Notes under the pieces: generated by a model
Database searches by the model: none
Seen by the model: the letters and a program-made list of their open reading frames with translations, nothing else
What the model was told of the DNA's origin: nothing
Origin: Nocardiopsis_B mangrovi
GTDB lineage: Bacteria; Actinomycetota; Actinomycetes; Streptosporangiales; Streptosporangiaceae
Direction of reading: 5' to 3'
DNA length: 64,000 nucleotides
Assembly: GCF_042653925.1 (NCBI RefSeq)
Contig: NZ_JBHSFQ010000010.1
Span: 62,001-126,000, forward strand
Shown: piece after piece, positions 52,531 through 61,813 of the stretch
How the letters are laid out: each line of letters begins with the position of its first letter
How positions within the stretch are numbered: position 1 is the first letter of the stretch
Translations under genes and position numbers: made by a program

Positions 52531-52779
52531 GTGGGAGACAACGTGTTCTGTGGCGATCCGAGCCGACCCGGCTACGCCTCCTGCGCCGAGCAGGAGGGGC
52601 TGTTCGCGATCGCGTCGCTGATCCCCGCGATGCTCGCCCTGGTGCTGATGGTCGCCGCGTTCGCCACCCCGGCCATCCGCCAGAACGCCTCCCTGCGGGC
52701 GCGGACCCTGCTCTACTCCCTGATCGCGTGGGCCATCGCCGGCTTCACCTACGTGCTGGGGGCGCTGCCCTCGGTCTAG
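52531..52779 (+). CDS. 82-residue membrane protein of unknown function
   Basis: It has an N-terminal cysteine-bearing segment (NVFCGDPSRPGYASCAEQEG) and two hydrophobic helices (FAIASLIPAMLALVLMVAAF and LLYSLIAWAIAGFTYVLG). Starts at GTG 52531. No family recognised. Confidence 0.55.
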   Translation: MGDNVFCGDPSRPGYASCAEQEGLFAIASLIPAMLALVLMVAAFATPAIRQNASLRARTLLYSLIAWAIAGFTYVLGALPSV

Positions 52780-52868
52780 GGGCGCCCCTCCGGCCGGAAA
52801 CGGCGCCGGCGCGCCCGCCTCCCGTGTGTGTGCTGGACCCCCGGCGCCTCCCGGGTGAAGATGGCCGG

Positions 52869-53276
52869 GTGACCTTCCAACCGAGCGCTCAGCTGACCGC
52901 CCGTATCGACGCCGAGCACGTCGTGTGGCTGACCACGGTCTCGCCCACGGGGCGGCCCTCGCCGCGGCCCGTCTGGTTCGCCTGGGACGGTGCGGCGTTC
53001 ATCGTCCGCTCACAGCCCGGCACCGCGAAGCTGCGCCACATCGCGGCCAACCCGAACGTGGCGCTCAACTTCAACAGCTCTCCCGCCGGCGGCGACGTGC
53101 TGGTCGTGCACGGCACCGCCGCGGTCGCCGCCGATCCGGACCCGCTGGCCGGCGTCACCGGCTACCTCGACCGGTACCGCGACGGGATCGCCGGCCTGGG
53201 GCTCACCCCGGACACCTTCGAGGCCGCCTACAGCGAGCAGATCCGGATCACGCCGCGGCGCACCTGGGGGTTCTGA
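52869..53276 (+). CDS. PPOX-class flavin/F420-dependent oxidoreductase
   Basis: 135 residues, split-barrel fold. RIDAEHVVWLTTVSPTGRPS, PRPVWFAWDG, KLRHIAANPNVALNFN and ITPRRTWGF are hallmarks of the small actinobacterial F420/FMN enzymes in the pyridoxamine-phosphate-oxidase superfamily (TIGR03667-like). It starts at GTG 52869. The substrate is unknown. Confidence 0.85.
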   Translation: MTFQPSAQLTARIDAEHVVWLTTVSPTGRPSPRPVWFAWDGAAFIVRSQPGTAKLRHIAANPNVALNFNSSPAGGDVLVVHGTAAVAADPDPLAGVTGYLDRYRDGIAGLGLTPDTFEAAYSEQIRITPRRTWGF

Positions 53277-53288
53277 CCCGCCGCCGGG

Positions 53289-54935
53289 TCACTTCTCCTC
53301 GCCGGCGAGGAGGTCGCCGGCATCGGCGATGCGGTAGGCGTAGCCCTGCTCGGCGAGGAAGCGCTGCCGGTGCGCCGCGAAGTCCTGGTCGATGGTGTCG
53401 CGGGCGACCACCGCGTAGAACCGGGCGGTGCGGGAGTCGGCCTTGGGGCGCAGCAGCCGGCCCAGGCGCTGGGCCTCCTCCTGCCGCGACCCGAACGACC
53501 CCGACACCTGGATGGCGACACCGGCCTCGGGCAGGTCGATCGAGAAGTTCGCCACCTTGGAGACGACCAGGGTCGACACCTCCCCGGAGCGGAACGCGTC
53601 GAACAGCCGCTCGCGCTCCTTGAGGCGGGTCTCGCCCTTGACCACCGGGGCGTCCAGCGCCGCGCCCAGCTCGTCGAGCTGGTCGATGTAGGAGCCGATG
53701 ATCAGCGTCCGCTCCCCCTCGTGCCGCCGGACCAGCTCGCGGACGACCTCGGTCTTGGCGCCGGAGGACGCGCAGAAGCGGTACCGGTCCTCGGGCTCGG
53801 CGGTGGCGTAGGCCAGCCGCTCGGACTCCGACAGGTCGACCCGCACCTCCACGCAGTCGGCCGGGGCGATCCAGCCCTGGTTCTCCATCTCCTTCCACGG
53901 CGCGTCGTAGCGCTTGGGGCCGATCAGCGAGAACACGTCGCCCTCGCGGCCGTCCTCGCGCACGAGCGTCGCGGTCAGCCCGAGGCGGCGGCGGGCCTGG
54001 AGGTCGGCGGTCATCCGGAAGATCGGGGCGGGCAGCAGGTGCACCTCGTCGTAGATCACCAGGCCCCAGTCGCGCGCGTCGAACAGCTCCAAGTGGCTGT
54101 AGACGCCCTTCCGCCGCGCCGCCATGACCTGGTAGGTCGCAATGGTGACCGGGCGGATCTCCTTGCGGGTGCCGGAGTACTCGCCGATCTCGTCCTCGGT
54201 CAGCGAGGTCCGGCGCAGCAGTTCGGAGCGCCACTGGTGGACCGACAGCGTGTTGGTCACCAGGATCAGCGTCGTGGCCTTGGCCAGCGACATCGCGGCG
54301 GCGCCCACGATGGTCTTGCCCGCGCCGCACGGCAGGACGACCACGCCCGAACCGCCCGCGTAGAAGCTGTCGGCGGCGTCGCGCTGGTAGCCGCGCAGCT
54401 CCCACCCGGCCTCGGCGAGGTCGATGGCGTGCGCCTCCCCGTCGACGTATCCGGCGAGGTCCTCGGCCGGCCAGCCGAGCTTGAGCAGCGCCTGCTTGAG
54501 GTTGCCCCGCTCACTGGGGTGGACCGTGACGATGTCGGGCTCGACCTGGTCGCCGATCATGCCCTTGACCCGCTTGGCGCGGACGACCTCCTCCAGCACC
54601 GGCCGGTCCAGCGCCTGGAGCACCAGGCCGTGCACCGGGTGCTGGTGCAGCCGCAGCCGGCCGTAGCGGCCCATGGTCTCGGCGATGTCGACCAGCAGCG
54701 CGTGCGGGACCGGGAAGCGGGAGTAGGTGATGAGCGCGTCGACGACCTGTTCGGCGTCGTGCCCGGCGGCGCGGGCGTTCCACAGCGCCAGCGGGGTCAC
54801 CCGGTAGGTGTGCATGTGCTCGGGTGCCCGCTCCAGCTCGGCGAACGGGGCGATGGCGCGGCGGCATTCGCCGGCCAGCTCGTGGTCGACCTCCAACAGG
54901 AGCGTCTTGTCGGACTGGACGATCAGGCAGGACAC
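53289..54935 (-). CDS. XPB-type DNA helicase
   Basis: 548 residues. The N-terminal DNA-damage-recognition domain (about 60-180) precedes the SF2 core: Q/RYQRDAADSF, Walker A LPCGAGKT, DEVH in LVIYDEVHLLPAP, GLTATLVREDG, and the C-terminal VVSKVANFSIDLPEA and RLGRLLRPK motifs. The thumb-like insert is present. Equivalent to mycobacterial XPB (Ercc3). It probably functions in DNA repair. Starts at ATG 54935. Confidence 0.94.
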   Translation of the reverse strand: MSCLIVQSDKTLLLEVDHELAGECRRAIAPFAELERAPEHMHTYRVTPLALWNARAAGHDAEQVVDALITYSRFPVPHALLVDIAETMGRYGRLRLHQHPVHGLVLQALDRPVLEEVVRAKRVKGMIGDQVEPDIVTVHPSERGNLKQALLKLGWPAEDLAGYVDGEAHAIDLAEAGWELRGYQRDAADSFYAGGSGVVVLPCGAGKTIVGAAAMSLAKATTLILVTNTLSVHQWRSELLRRTSLTEDEIGEYSGTRKEIRPVTIATYQVMAARRKGVYSHLELFDARDWGLVIYDEVHLLPAPIFRMTADLQARRRLGLTATLVREDGREGDVFSLIGPKRYDAPWKEMENQGWIAPADCVEVRVDLSESERLAYATAEPEDRYRFCASSGAKTEVVRELVRRHEGERTLIIGSYIDQLDELGAALDAPVVKGETRLKERERLFDAFRSGEVSTLVVSKVANFSIDLPEAGVAIQVSGSFGSRQEEAQRLGRLLRPKADSRTARFYAVVARDTIDQDFAAHRQRFLAEQGYAYRIADAGDLLAGEEK

Positions 54936-55239
54936 ACGTACCTCGCATCGGGGTGACGGCAGGCGGACGCGTTCTCCCAGGTCCCCGGGGTGCGCGCGCC
55001 CACAGGTGCAACGCCCGGGGCCACCCCGCTATGCCCGGGCCCGCGGCGTCGGCCCCCCACTCTATGTCGGCCGCGCCTTGAGACCCCCTCGAACAGCGAG
55101 GTCGATCCTGGCGTGCGGCGCGCCGGGCGGGCGCCACCGGCGCGCGGCCGGGCTGTTCCGCGGCACGGCCGTGGCACGCCCTTTCGGCGGCGCTGACGGA
55201 CATGCGGGCCGTTCGCGGTCCGCGGAAAGGACGCCGCAC
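54936..55239. other. Intergenic region before the polyketide cluster
   Basis: 304 bases between the divergent XPB gene and the first polyketide gene. It must hold both promoters. No gene or clear operator is seen. Confidence 0.4.
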
Positions 55240-56436
55240 ATGTCGGAACCCGCTTCCCCCGTGGTGCACGGGCCTGCGGAGGCCGCCGGGATCACCCGGC
55301 GCTCCGCCGAGGCCGCACGGGCCGCCGCCGCCGCGCACGCCGCGTCGGCCGACCGCGACCGCCGCCTCGCCGGCGACGTCGTGTCCGCGATCACCGAGGC
55401 CGGGTTCGCCCGGCACTTCACCCCCCGGGAGTTCGGCGGCGCCGAAGGCACGTTCGCCGCCTACCTCCGCGGCACATCGGTGCTGGCCCAGGGGTGCGCG
55501 TCGGCCGCCTGGTGCGCGTCGGTGATCGCGTCGCAGTCCCGCGCCGCCGCCTACCTGCCCGCCGAGGGCCGGCACGAGATCTGGGCCGGCGGCCCCGACA
55601 CCGTCATCTGCGTGGGCGTGGTCCCCTCGTCGACCGCCGAGGTGCGGCGCCGCGACGGCGGGTGGTCGCTGTCGGGCGCGTGGCAGTTCGTGAGCGGCGT
55701 CGACTTCGCCGACTGGCTGCTGCTGGCCGGGCGGGAGCCCGGGGACGAGGTCCGGGTCCGGTGGTTCGCCGTGCCGCGCACGGCCGTCGTGGTCGAGGAC
55801 ACGTGGTTCACCGCGGGCATGCGGGGCACGGGCAGCCGGACCGTGCACACCGAATCCGTGTTCGTCCCGGGGTACCGGACCTTCGACCAGGAGGTGCTGA
55901 TGTCGGGCGCCGCCCCCTTCCCCGTCGGGCCCGGCGCCAGCGGGCGGGCGCCCTGCCATTCCGCCCCGTTCCGGCTGATCAACGGCCTCACCATGATGGG
56001 CCCCGCCCTGGGGGCGGCCCGGGCGGGGCTGGAGTCCTGGTCGGAGTGGATGGCGCAGAAGACCGAGCCCGCCATGGGCCGGCGGGTGCGCGCGGCCGAC
56101 CGCGGCACCGTGCAGGCGGCCCTCGCGCGGTCCTCGACCGCCATCGACGCCGCGGAGCTGCTGATGGAGCGGACCGCCGCACTGGCCGACACCGGGAAGC
56201 CGGTGCCCGAGTCCGGCATCGCCCGCAGCCACCGCGACTACGCCGTGGCGGCCGAATACCTCGCCGACGCCGTCGAGGGGGTGTTCCGCGCGAGCGGGGC
56301 CAACGGGCAGGCCGACGACAACCCCGTCCAGCGGGCGTGGCGCGACGTGCACGCGGCGGTCTCCCACGCCGCGCTCCGGTTCGACAGCGGAGTGGCGGCC
56401 TACGCCCGGTTCGTCCTGAGCGTCGGCGCCCCGTGA
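55240..56436 (+). CDS. Acyl-CoA-dehydrogenase-like flavin monooxygenase (type II PKS tailoring)
   Basis: 398 residues, acyl-CoA dehydrogenase fold with the C-terminal domain of the HpaB/ActVA-ORF5-like hydroxylases that use FMNH2 from a separate reductase. GFARHFTPREFGGAEGTF, GCASAAWCASVIASQ, WSLSGAWQFVSGVDFADW and SHAALRFDSGVAAYARF are family features. It lacks a typical catalytic Glu for acyl-CoA oxidation in an obvious place. Context (KS-alpha next) suggests ring hydroxylation of the polyketide. ATG 55240 has GGAAAGGAC upstream. No flavin reductase partner is within the window. Confidence 0.82.
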   Translation: MSEPASPVVHGPAEAAGITRRSAEAARAAAAAHAASADRDRRLAGDVVSAITEAGFARHFTPREFGGAEGTFAAYLRGTSVLAQGCASAAWCASVIASQSRAAAYLPAEGRHEIWAGGPDTVICVGVVPSSTAEVRRRDGGWSLSGAWQFVSGVDFADWLLLAGREPGDEVRVRWFAVPRTAVVVEDTWFTAGMRGTGSRTVHTESVFVPGYRTFDQEVLMSGAAPFPVGPGASGRAPCHSAPFRLINGLTMMGPALGAARAGLESWSEWMAQKTEPAMGRRVRAADRGTVQAALARSSTAIDAAELLMERTAALADTGKPVPESGIARSHRDYAVAAEYLADAVEGVFRASGANGQADDNPVQRAWRDVHAAVSHAALRFDSGVAAYARFVLSVGAP

Positions 56437-56618
56437 ACGGCCGCGGCCCCGGCGGCAGGGCGTCGAGCGGTGCCGGACAGGGGTTCGAGCGCACGTCGAA
56501 CCCGGCAGCCTACGTTTCCGGAGGAACCCGGGCTGTGGGCGGGACTCCGGTGGCCGCACCGGCGACCACCGCGGCCACCGGACCCGGCCGCCGCATCCGA
56601 CCCGAGAAGAGGTCATCG

Positions 56619-57887
56619 ATGAACCGCCGTGTCGCCATCACCGGTCTAGGCGTGGTCGCGCCGGGCGAACCGGGCGTGAAGCCCTTCTGGGCACGCATCA
56701 CCGAGGGCCGCCCCGCGACCCGCACCCCCACCTTCTTCGACCCCGCGCCGTTCCGGTCGCGCGTCGCCGCCGAATGCGACTTCGACCCCGTCCGCGAAGG
56801 ACTCTCCCCCCAGGAGATCCGGCGCATGGACCGGTCGGCCCAGTTCGCCGTGGTCTCCGCCCGCGAGGCCATCGCCGACAGCGGGCTCGACCCCGGAGCA
56901 GTCCCCCCGGAACGCACCGGCGTCAGCATCGGTACCGCGGTCGGCGGCACCATGAACCTCGACGAGGAGTACCGCGTCCTCAGCGATAACGGCCGCAAGT
57001 GGGTCGTCGACCCCGAATACGCCGTGCCCCACATGTACGACTACGCCGTGCCCAGCTCGCTGGCGGCCGAGGTCGCCTGGGCGGCGGGCGCCGAGGGGCC
57101 GGCCACGGTCATCTCCACCGGGTGCACCTCGGGCATCGACTCCGTCGCCCACGCCTTCGACCTCGTCGCCGAGGGTTCCGCCGACATCATGGTCACCGGC
57201 GCCGCCGACGCGCCGCTGTCGCCCATCACCTTCGCCTGCTTCGACGCGATCAAGGCCACCTCCAACAGCAACGACGACCCCGAACACGCGCTGCGGCCGT
57301 TCGACCGCAACCGCAACGGCTTCGTCCTCGGCGAGGGCGGAGCGGTCCTGATCCTGGAGGAGTTCGACCGCGCGGTCCGCCGGGGCGCGCACATCTACGC
57401 CGAGATCCTGAGCGCCACGTCGCGGGCGAACGCCTACCACATGACCGGCCTGCGCCCCGACGGCCGCGAACTCGCCGACGCCATCCGGGCCGCACTCGCG
57501 CAGGCCCGGGTCGCCCCCGGCGACGTCGGCTACATCAACGCCCACGGGACCTCCACCAAGCAGAACGACCGCCACGAGACCGCGGCCATCAAGGCGGCCT
57601 TCGGCGAGGCCGCCTACGGCGTGCCCGTCTCGTCGATCAAGGCGGTGGTCGGGCACTCGCTCGGCGGGATCGGCTCGATCGAGGTCGCGGCATCGGCCCT
57701 GGCCATCGAGCACGGGGTGATACCGCCCACCGCCAACCTCACCGAACCCGACCCCGACCTCGGGCTCGACTACGTCCCGCTGACAGCGCGCGAGAGCGGG
57801 CTCGACACCGTCCTGACCATCGGCAGCGGGTTCGGCGGGTTCCAGAGCGCGATGGTCCTGGCGAAGCCGCGAAAGGGGGAGCGATGA
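56619..57887 (+). CDS. Type II polyketide ketosynthase alpha subunit
   Basis: 422 residues. Active-site Cys169 in ISTGCTSGIDS, His in NAHGTSTKQND and VGHSLGGIGS, Lys in SIKAVVGHS: the full condensing set. DEEYRVLSDNGRKWVVDP and the conserved PSSLAAEVAW loop are of the aromatic type II KS class. With the following chain length factor it condenses malonyl-ACP to a poly-beta-ketone. It ends in an ATGA overlap with the next gene, the normal KS/CLF coupling. Confidence 0.96.
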   Translation: MNRRVAITGLGVVAPGEPGVKPFWARITEGRPATRTPTFFDPAPFRSRVAAECDFDPVREGLSPQEIRRMDRSAQFAVVSAREAIADSGLDPGAVPPERTGVSIGTAVGGTMNLDEEYRVLSDNGRKWVVDPEYAVPHMYDYAVPSSLAAEVAWAAGAEGPATVISTGCTSGIDSVAHAFDLVAEGSADIMVTGAADAPLSPITFACFDAIKATSNSNDDPEHALRPFDRNRNGFVLGEGGAVLILEEFDRAVRRGAHIYAEILSATSRANAYHMTGLRPDGRELADAIRAALAQARVAPGDVGYINAHGTSTKQNDRHETAAIKAAFGEAAYGVPVSSIKAVVGHSLGGIGSIEVAASALAIEHGVIPPTANLTEPDPDLGLDYVPLTARESGLDTVLTIGSGFGGFQSAMVLAKPRKGER

Positions 57888-59092
57888 GCGCGGTCGTGAC
57901 GGGCGTGGGGGTGGTGGCGCCGAACGGGGTGGGGACCCGGGAGTACTGGGAGCACACGGTCAGCGGCACCCGCGGCATCGGACCCATCACCAACTTCGAC
58001 GCATCGGACTACCCCGTGCGCCTGGCGGGCGAGGCCACCGGCTTCGACCCCGTTGACCACATCCCCAACCGGCTCCTGCCGCAGACCGACCGCGTCACCC
58101 AGTTCGCGCTGGCCGCCGCCGAATGGGCGCTGGCCGACGCCCGGGTCGACCCCGCGCAACTCGACCCCTTCGACATGGGGGTGGTCACCGCCAACTCCAC
58201 CGGGGGGTTCGAGTTCGGCCAGCACGAGCTGGAGAACCTGTGGGGGCGGGGGCCGCAGTACGTGAGCGCGTACCAGTCCTTCGCGTGGTTCTACGCGGTC
58301 AACACCGGCCAGATCTCCATCCGGCACGGCATGCGCGGGCCCACGGGGGTGGTCGTGGGCGAGCAGGCCGGAGGGCTCGACGCCCTCGCCCAGGCCCGGC
58401 GGCGCGTGCGCAGCGGCACACGGCTGCTGGTCAGCGGCGGCATGGAGGCGCCGCTGTGCCCGTGGGCGGTGGCGGCGCAGTCGCCCAACCGGCGGATCAG
58501 CCGCAGCGACGACCCCGAGCGCGCCTACCGGCCGTTCGCGGCCGGGGCGTCGGGGTACGTGCTCGGCGAGGGCGGCGCGATCCTGATCGTCGAGGACCCC
58601 GTGGCCGCCCGCAGGCGCGGCGCACCGGTCTACGGCGAGATCGCCGGCTACCGCGCCACCTTCGACCCCCGCCCCGGCAGCGGGCGGCCGCCGAGCCTGG
58701 AGACGGCGGTACGCGGGGCGCTGGAGGACGCCCGGACCCTCGCCGCCGACATCGACGTCGTCTTCGCCGACGCCGCGGGGGTCTCCGACCTCGACCTCAT
58801 CGAGGCCCGCGCGATCGCGTCGGTCTTCGGCGCGGCGACCGTCCCGGTGACCGCGCCCAAGACCATGACCGGCCGCCTCAACGCCGGCGGGGCCGCCCTG
58901 GACGTCGCGACGGCGCTGCTGGCCATCCGCGACGGCATCATCCCGCCCACGGTCAACCACACTGGCCTGGCCGGAGGCTGCGACATCGACCTCGTGACCG
59001 AGGCCCGCCCGGCCCGCATCCGCACCGCCCTGGTGATCGCCAGGGGCCACGGCGGCTTCAACGCGGCCATGGTCGTCCGCGCCCCGAGGTGA
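57884..59092 (+). CDS. Type II polyketide chain length factor (KS beta)
   Basis: 402 residues. The active-site Cys is replaced by Gln161 in VVVGEQAGGLD, the hallmark of CLF. VVTANSTGGFEFGQ, YQSFAWFYAVNTGQISIRHG and TAPKTMTGRLNAGGAALDV are usual. Start overlaps the KS stop (57884-57887). It sets carbon-chain length with KS alpha. The next gene in this direction is 2.1 kb away; an acyl carrier protein, which normally follows, is absent here. Confidence 0.96.
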   Translation: MSAVVTGVGVVAPNGVGTREYWEHTVSGTRGIGPITNFDASDYPVRLAGEATGFDPVDHIPNRLLPQTDRVTQFALAAAEWALADARVDPAQLDPFDMGVVTANSTGGFEFGQHELENLWGRGPQYVSAYQSFAWFYAVNTGQISIRHGMRGPTGVVVGEQAGGLDALAQARRRVRSGTRLLVSGGMEAPLCPWAVAAQSPNRRISRSDDPERAYRPFAAGASGYVLGEGGAILIVEDPVAARRRGAPVYGEIAGYRATFDPRPGSGRPPSLETAVRGALEDARTLAADIDVVFADAAGVSDLDLIEARAIASVFGAATVPVTAPKTMTGRLNAGGAALDVATALLAIRDGIIPPTVNHTGLAGGCDIDLVTEARPARIRTALVIARGHGGFNAAMVVRAPR

Positions 59093-59124
59093 GGGGGTGG
59101 GCAAGATGGGCGAGCCTAGGGGGG

Positions 59125-59694
59125 TCAGAACTGGTCGGTGCCATCGGGCTGGCCGATGGGGAACACGTGCCGGGACGCCGCGCAGATGGTCTCCAGGGCG
59201 TGAACGGGGACGTCGTCGGTGCTGATGCTCACCCGGAGGATCTGTACCACCCATTCGCCGGGAATTTCGAGGAGGTCGGCTTCGCGCGGCGTCGCCGGAC
59301 GCGCGGTCAGGGCCTCGACCGCGTGGCCGAAGGTGTGGCCCAGGTCTTCGATCGCGGCCTGGAGCGTGGGCAGGACGAACCCTTCACCGTCGAGCCGCGT
59401 GTCCTCGCCGACGTCCAGCCGGAAGTAGCTGGTGGCGATGCGCACCGGGACGCCATCGGCCCAGAACTGCTTGCGCCGGGCGATGACGGCCGCACCGGTC
59501 TCCACGCGCAGGGCCGCCGCCACGTGCTCGTTGGCGGGCTCCTGCCCGATGAAGAGCATCTTCCGCTCCGGAGTGATCCCCTGCCGCGCGGCCTCGGTGA
59601 GGTACAGCGACGCCGATCCCCGGACCGCCGGAGGGGTCGGCAGATGCCGCTCGACCAGTACCCGGGGGCGGGGAGGCGTGGAGTCGTCCGCCAT
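59125..59694 (-). CDS. UTRA-domain protein without a DNA-binding domain
   Basis: 189 residues, all UTRA: RVLVERHLPTPPAVRG, ASLYLTEAARQGITPERKML, ARRKQFWADGVPVRIATSYF, TARPATPREADLLEIPG, and ILRVSISTDDVPVHALET. A GntR winged helix, expected at the N-terminus, is missing, and the ORF starts right at the edge of the upstream DUF397 gene (stop 59695-59697). It may sense a ligand and act on a partner such as the XRE protein. Last gene of the XRE-DUF397-UTRA operon. Confidence 0.82.
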   Translation of the reverse strand: MADDSTPPRPRVLVERHLPTPPAVRGSASLYLTEAARQGITPERKMLFIGQEPANEHVAAALRVETGAAVIARRKQFWADGVPVRIATSYFRLDVGEDTRLDGEGFVLPTLQAAIEDLGHTFGHAVEALTARPATPREADLLEIPGEWVVQILRVSISTDDVPVHALETICAASRHVFPIGQPDGTDQF

Positions 59695-60066
59695 CTAGAG
59701 CCCCATCCGCTTCACAGCCCCGAGGAACGCCACCCACTCGGTCGCCGCGAGGGACAGGTGGCCGTCCTGCGGGTTCTTGCTGTCGCGCAGAGCCGCGCCT
59801 TCGGGAAGGTCGGCGACCTGCACACAGTTGTCGCCTGAGCCGCTGAAGGAGGATGTGCGGAAACGGGGTTCGGTCAGGTTGCGGTTCCGGGGGGAGTACG
59901 CAGCCGCCACGACGGGCTGAACCGCAACCTCGACGCAGGCGCTCTCATTCGCGCTGTAGCTGCTCTTCCGGAAGTCCAACGCTACCTCCACGCAGTTTTG
60001 CGTGTTGCTGTACGAACTCGTGCGGAACACGAGAGACTGAGAGTCGGGCGTGATCGGTGAGTACAC
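59695..60066 (-). CDS. Multi-copy DUF397 protein
   Basis: 123 residues with three DUF397-like repeats: FRTSSYSNTQNCVEVA, RKSSYSANESACVEVA and FRTSSFSGSGDNCVQVADLP, the last continuing to RDSKNPQDGHLSLAATEW. A DUF397 protein normally has one such unit of ~60 residues. These proteins partner XRE (DUF5753) regulators in actinomycetes and antagonise them. It starts at GTG 60066, 17 bases after the XRE stop. Confidence 0.85.
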   Translation of the reverse strand: MYSPITPDSQSLVFRTSSYSNTQNCVEVALDFRKSSYSANESACVEVAVQPVVAAAYSPRNRNLTEPRFRTSSFSGSGDNCVQVADLPEGAALRDSKNPQDGHLSLAATEWVAFLGAVKRMGL

Positions 60067-60082
60067 GGTCGTTGTGGTCCTT

Positions 60083-60925
60083 CTAGAGCAGGTTTCTCAG
60101 GTACCCGGGCACGTCATCGGGGTCCATGGCCTTGGCGGTGAGCCGCCCGAAAAGCTTTCGGTAGCGCTCGATCTCAGGCTGCTGGTACAGGTAGATCCCG
60201 TCCACATCGGCTTCGATGAAGACGAGGGGGTCACCGTCCGCGTAATCCAGAATGACGAACGGCCCGACCATTCCACTATGCAACCCGGCTGAGGTCGGTA
60301 GCACCTGGATCGTGACGGAGTTCGCCGCTTCGGCGATGTCGATCACGTGCGAGATCTGCTCGGCCGCGATGTCGGAGTCGTGGGCCAACAGCAGCTCCAA
60401 GGCGTGCTGATCGATGACCGCCCACACGTCCGGTGGTTGATCCGCGGTGATCAGCTTCTGGCGTTCGAGCCGTGCGGCGACCACCTTGTCGATCTCACTC
60501 GCATCGCGGACCAGATTCGCCTGCGCGGTGGCAGCGACATAGCGCGGTGTCTGCAGGAGTCCAGGGATGTACTGCGGCTCGTAGACCTGCACACCGGCCG
60601 CATCGGCCTCGTAGGTGGCGTATGCGCCACTGAGCACGTCGCGATACTCCTCCAACGCCTGCTTCTTCTTTGACTTCGTCCGTGAGGTGCGCGCCAGTTC
60701 GAGTACTGCTTCACGTGGGGCCGCTCCCGTGACGCCGTAGTTGTTGAGCAGCAGCCCGATGTCGCTCGTCGCGGGGTACTTCGATCGCCCTGTCTCGATG
60801 TTGGAGATCTTGGTCGGCGACCACTCCATCTCCTCCGCGACCTGACCGAGGGTCTTGCCGGCCTCGATCCTCAGGCGCCGCATCTGCATGGACAGCTGGC
60901 GTCGAGCCGCCGAAGGCGTGGACAC
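60083..60925 (-). CDS. XRE-family regulator with DUF5753 domain
   Basis: 280 residues. N-terminal helix-turn-helix (LRIEAGKTLGQVAEEMEWSP, then TKISNIETGR) and DUF5753 C-terminal region (VYEPQYIPGLLQTPRYVAAT, QKLITADQPPDVWAVIDQHA, YLYQQPEIERYRKLFGRL). GTG 60925 has GGGGAGG six bases upstream; upstream in-frame starts exist but lack such a site. With DUF397 downstream and an ATPase divergent, this is the classic actinomycete three-part regulator, here inside a polyketide cluster. Confidence 0.9.
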   Translation of the reverse strand: MSTPSAARRQLSMQMRRLRIEAGKTLGQVAEEMEWSPTKISNIETGRSKYPATSDIGLLLNNYGVTGAAPREAVLELARTSRTKSKKKQALEEYRDVLSGAYATYEADAAGVQVYEPQYIPGLLQTPRYVAATAQANLVRDASEIDKVVAARLERQKLITADQPPDVWAVIDQHALELLLAHDSDIAAEQISHVIDIAEAANSVTIQVLPTSAGLHSGMVGPFVILDYADGDPLVFIEADVDGIYLYQQPEIERYRKLFGRLTAKAMDPDDVPGYLRNLL

Positions 60926-61014
60926 GTCTACCTCCCCGAATACAGGCGTCGATCGTACCGGGAACAAGCCCGAATCAGACATATCGCAACTTTCAATATA
61001 AGAAAACTGAATCA

Positions 61015-61049
61015 AAAATTTCGAATTAAGCTTGCGATTCGAAAATTTT
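61015..61049. promoter_or_regulatory. AT-rich inverted repeat between the XRE and ATPase genes
   Basis: AAAATTTCGAA (61015-61025) is the reverse complement, with one extra A, of TTCGAAAATTTT (61038-61049). It stands in an ~80-bp stretch far richer in A+T than the rest of the window, between the divergent XRE and ATPase genes. A probable operator or promoter hub. Confidence 0.5.
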
Positions 61050-61233
61050 AGATCCATCCTAGCGGTGTACTCATCCGGGCGGTCGCCGTCATCCGGCGGC
61101 CCAGAGCCCCTTGGAGAGACCTTGAGAACGACGTACCCGAGCCCTTCAGTGGCAGCCCCGGCCACCCCCTGCGGGGCCCGCGGCGGCAGCGCTCACGTGT
61201 CCGCCCCTACCTGTTCCGTTCGGCTCCGCGGGG

Positions 61234-61671
61234 GTGGTCGCGGTGGTGAAGTACTTCCGGGGCTTTCCCGGGTGGGCCGAACAGGTGCGGGAAGTGCGGC
61301 GGTGGACCGAGCACGTCCTGACCGCCCATTCCGGGTTCGAGATCCCCGATGACACCGTCGCCGCCGCCGTCCTCCTGGTGTCGGAGGCCGCGACGAACTC
61401 GATCCGCTACACCGCATCGGGACGCGGCGGGACGTTCGGAGTGACCGTGTTCGTCGACCGCGGGCGCATCACGGTCGAGGTGGACGACGAAGGGTGTCCC
61501 GCCGGCGGGACACTTCCTTTCATCCGCCCCCACACGCCCATGGCCCAGTTCGGCCGGGGCATGGCGCTGGTCGACCACTTCGCCGACTCCTGGGGGCCGC
61601 TCCCCGCCCCCCGTACCGGGGTGGCCTTCACGCTCACCTGGGCCCCCGAGCGCGGCACCGTCGCCGCCTGA
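61234..61671 (+). CDS. RsbW-like ATP-binding protein (HATPase_c_2)
   Basis: 145 residues with N box VSEAATNSIRYTASG, G1 VDDEGCP and GRGMALVDHFADSWG. It starts at GTG 61234. It belongs to the anti-sigma-kinase-like class that accompanies XRE/DUF397 proteins. Divergent from them across an AT-rich operator region. Its target may be the polyketide genes; that is inference from position. Confidence 0.85.
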   Translation: MVAVVKYFRGFPGWAEQVREVRRWTEHVLTAHSGFEIPDDTVAAAVLLVSEAATNSIRYTASGRGGTFGVTVFVDRGRITVEVDDEGCPAGGTLPFIRPHTPMAQFGRGMALVDHFADSWGPLPAPRTGVAFTLTWAPERGTVAA

Positions 61672-61813
61672 CCCGCCCCCACAGGACCACGCGTGGCCTG
61701 CCCCGCGAGAGGGGGCGGGGCGGACCACGCCTCCCCGCCGGACCGCCCCTGACCCCCGGGCGGTCCGGCATCCCCCGTTCCCCCGCTCCCCCCATCCCCC
61801 CGTTCCTTGGTGG

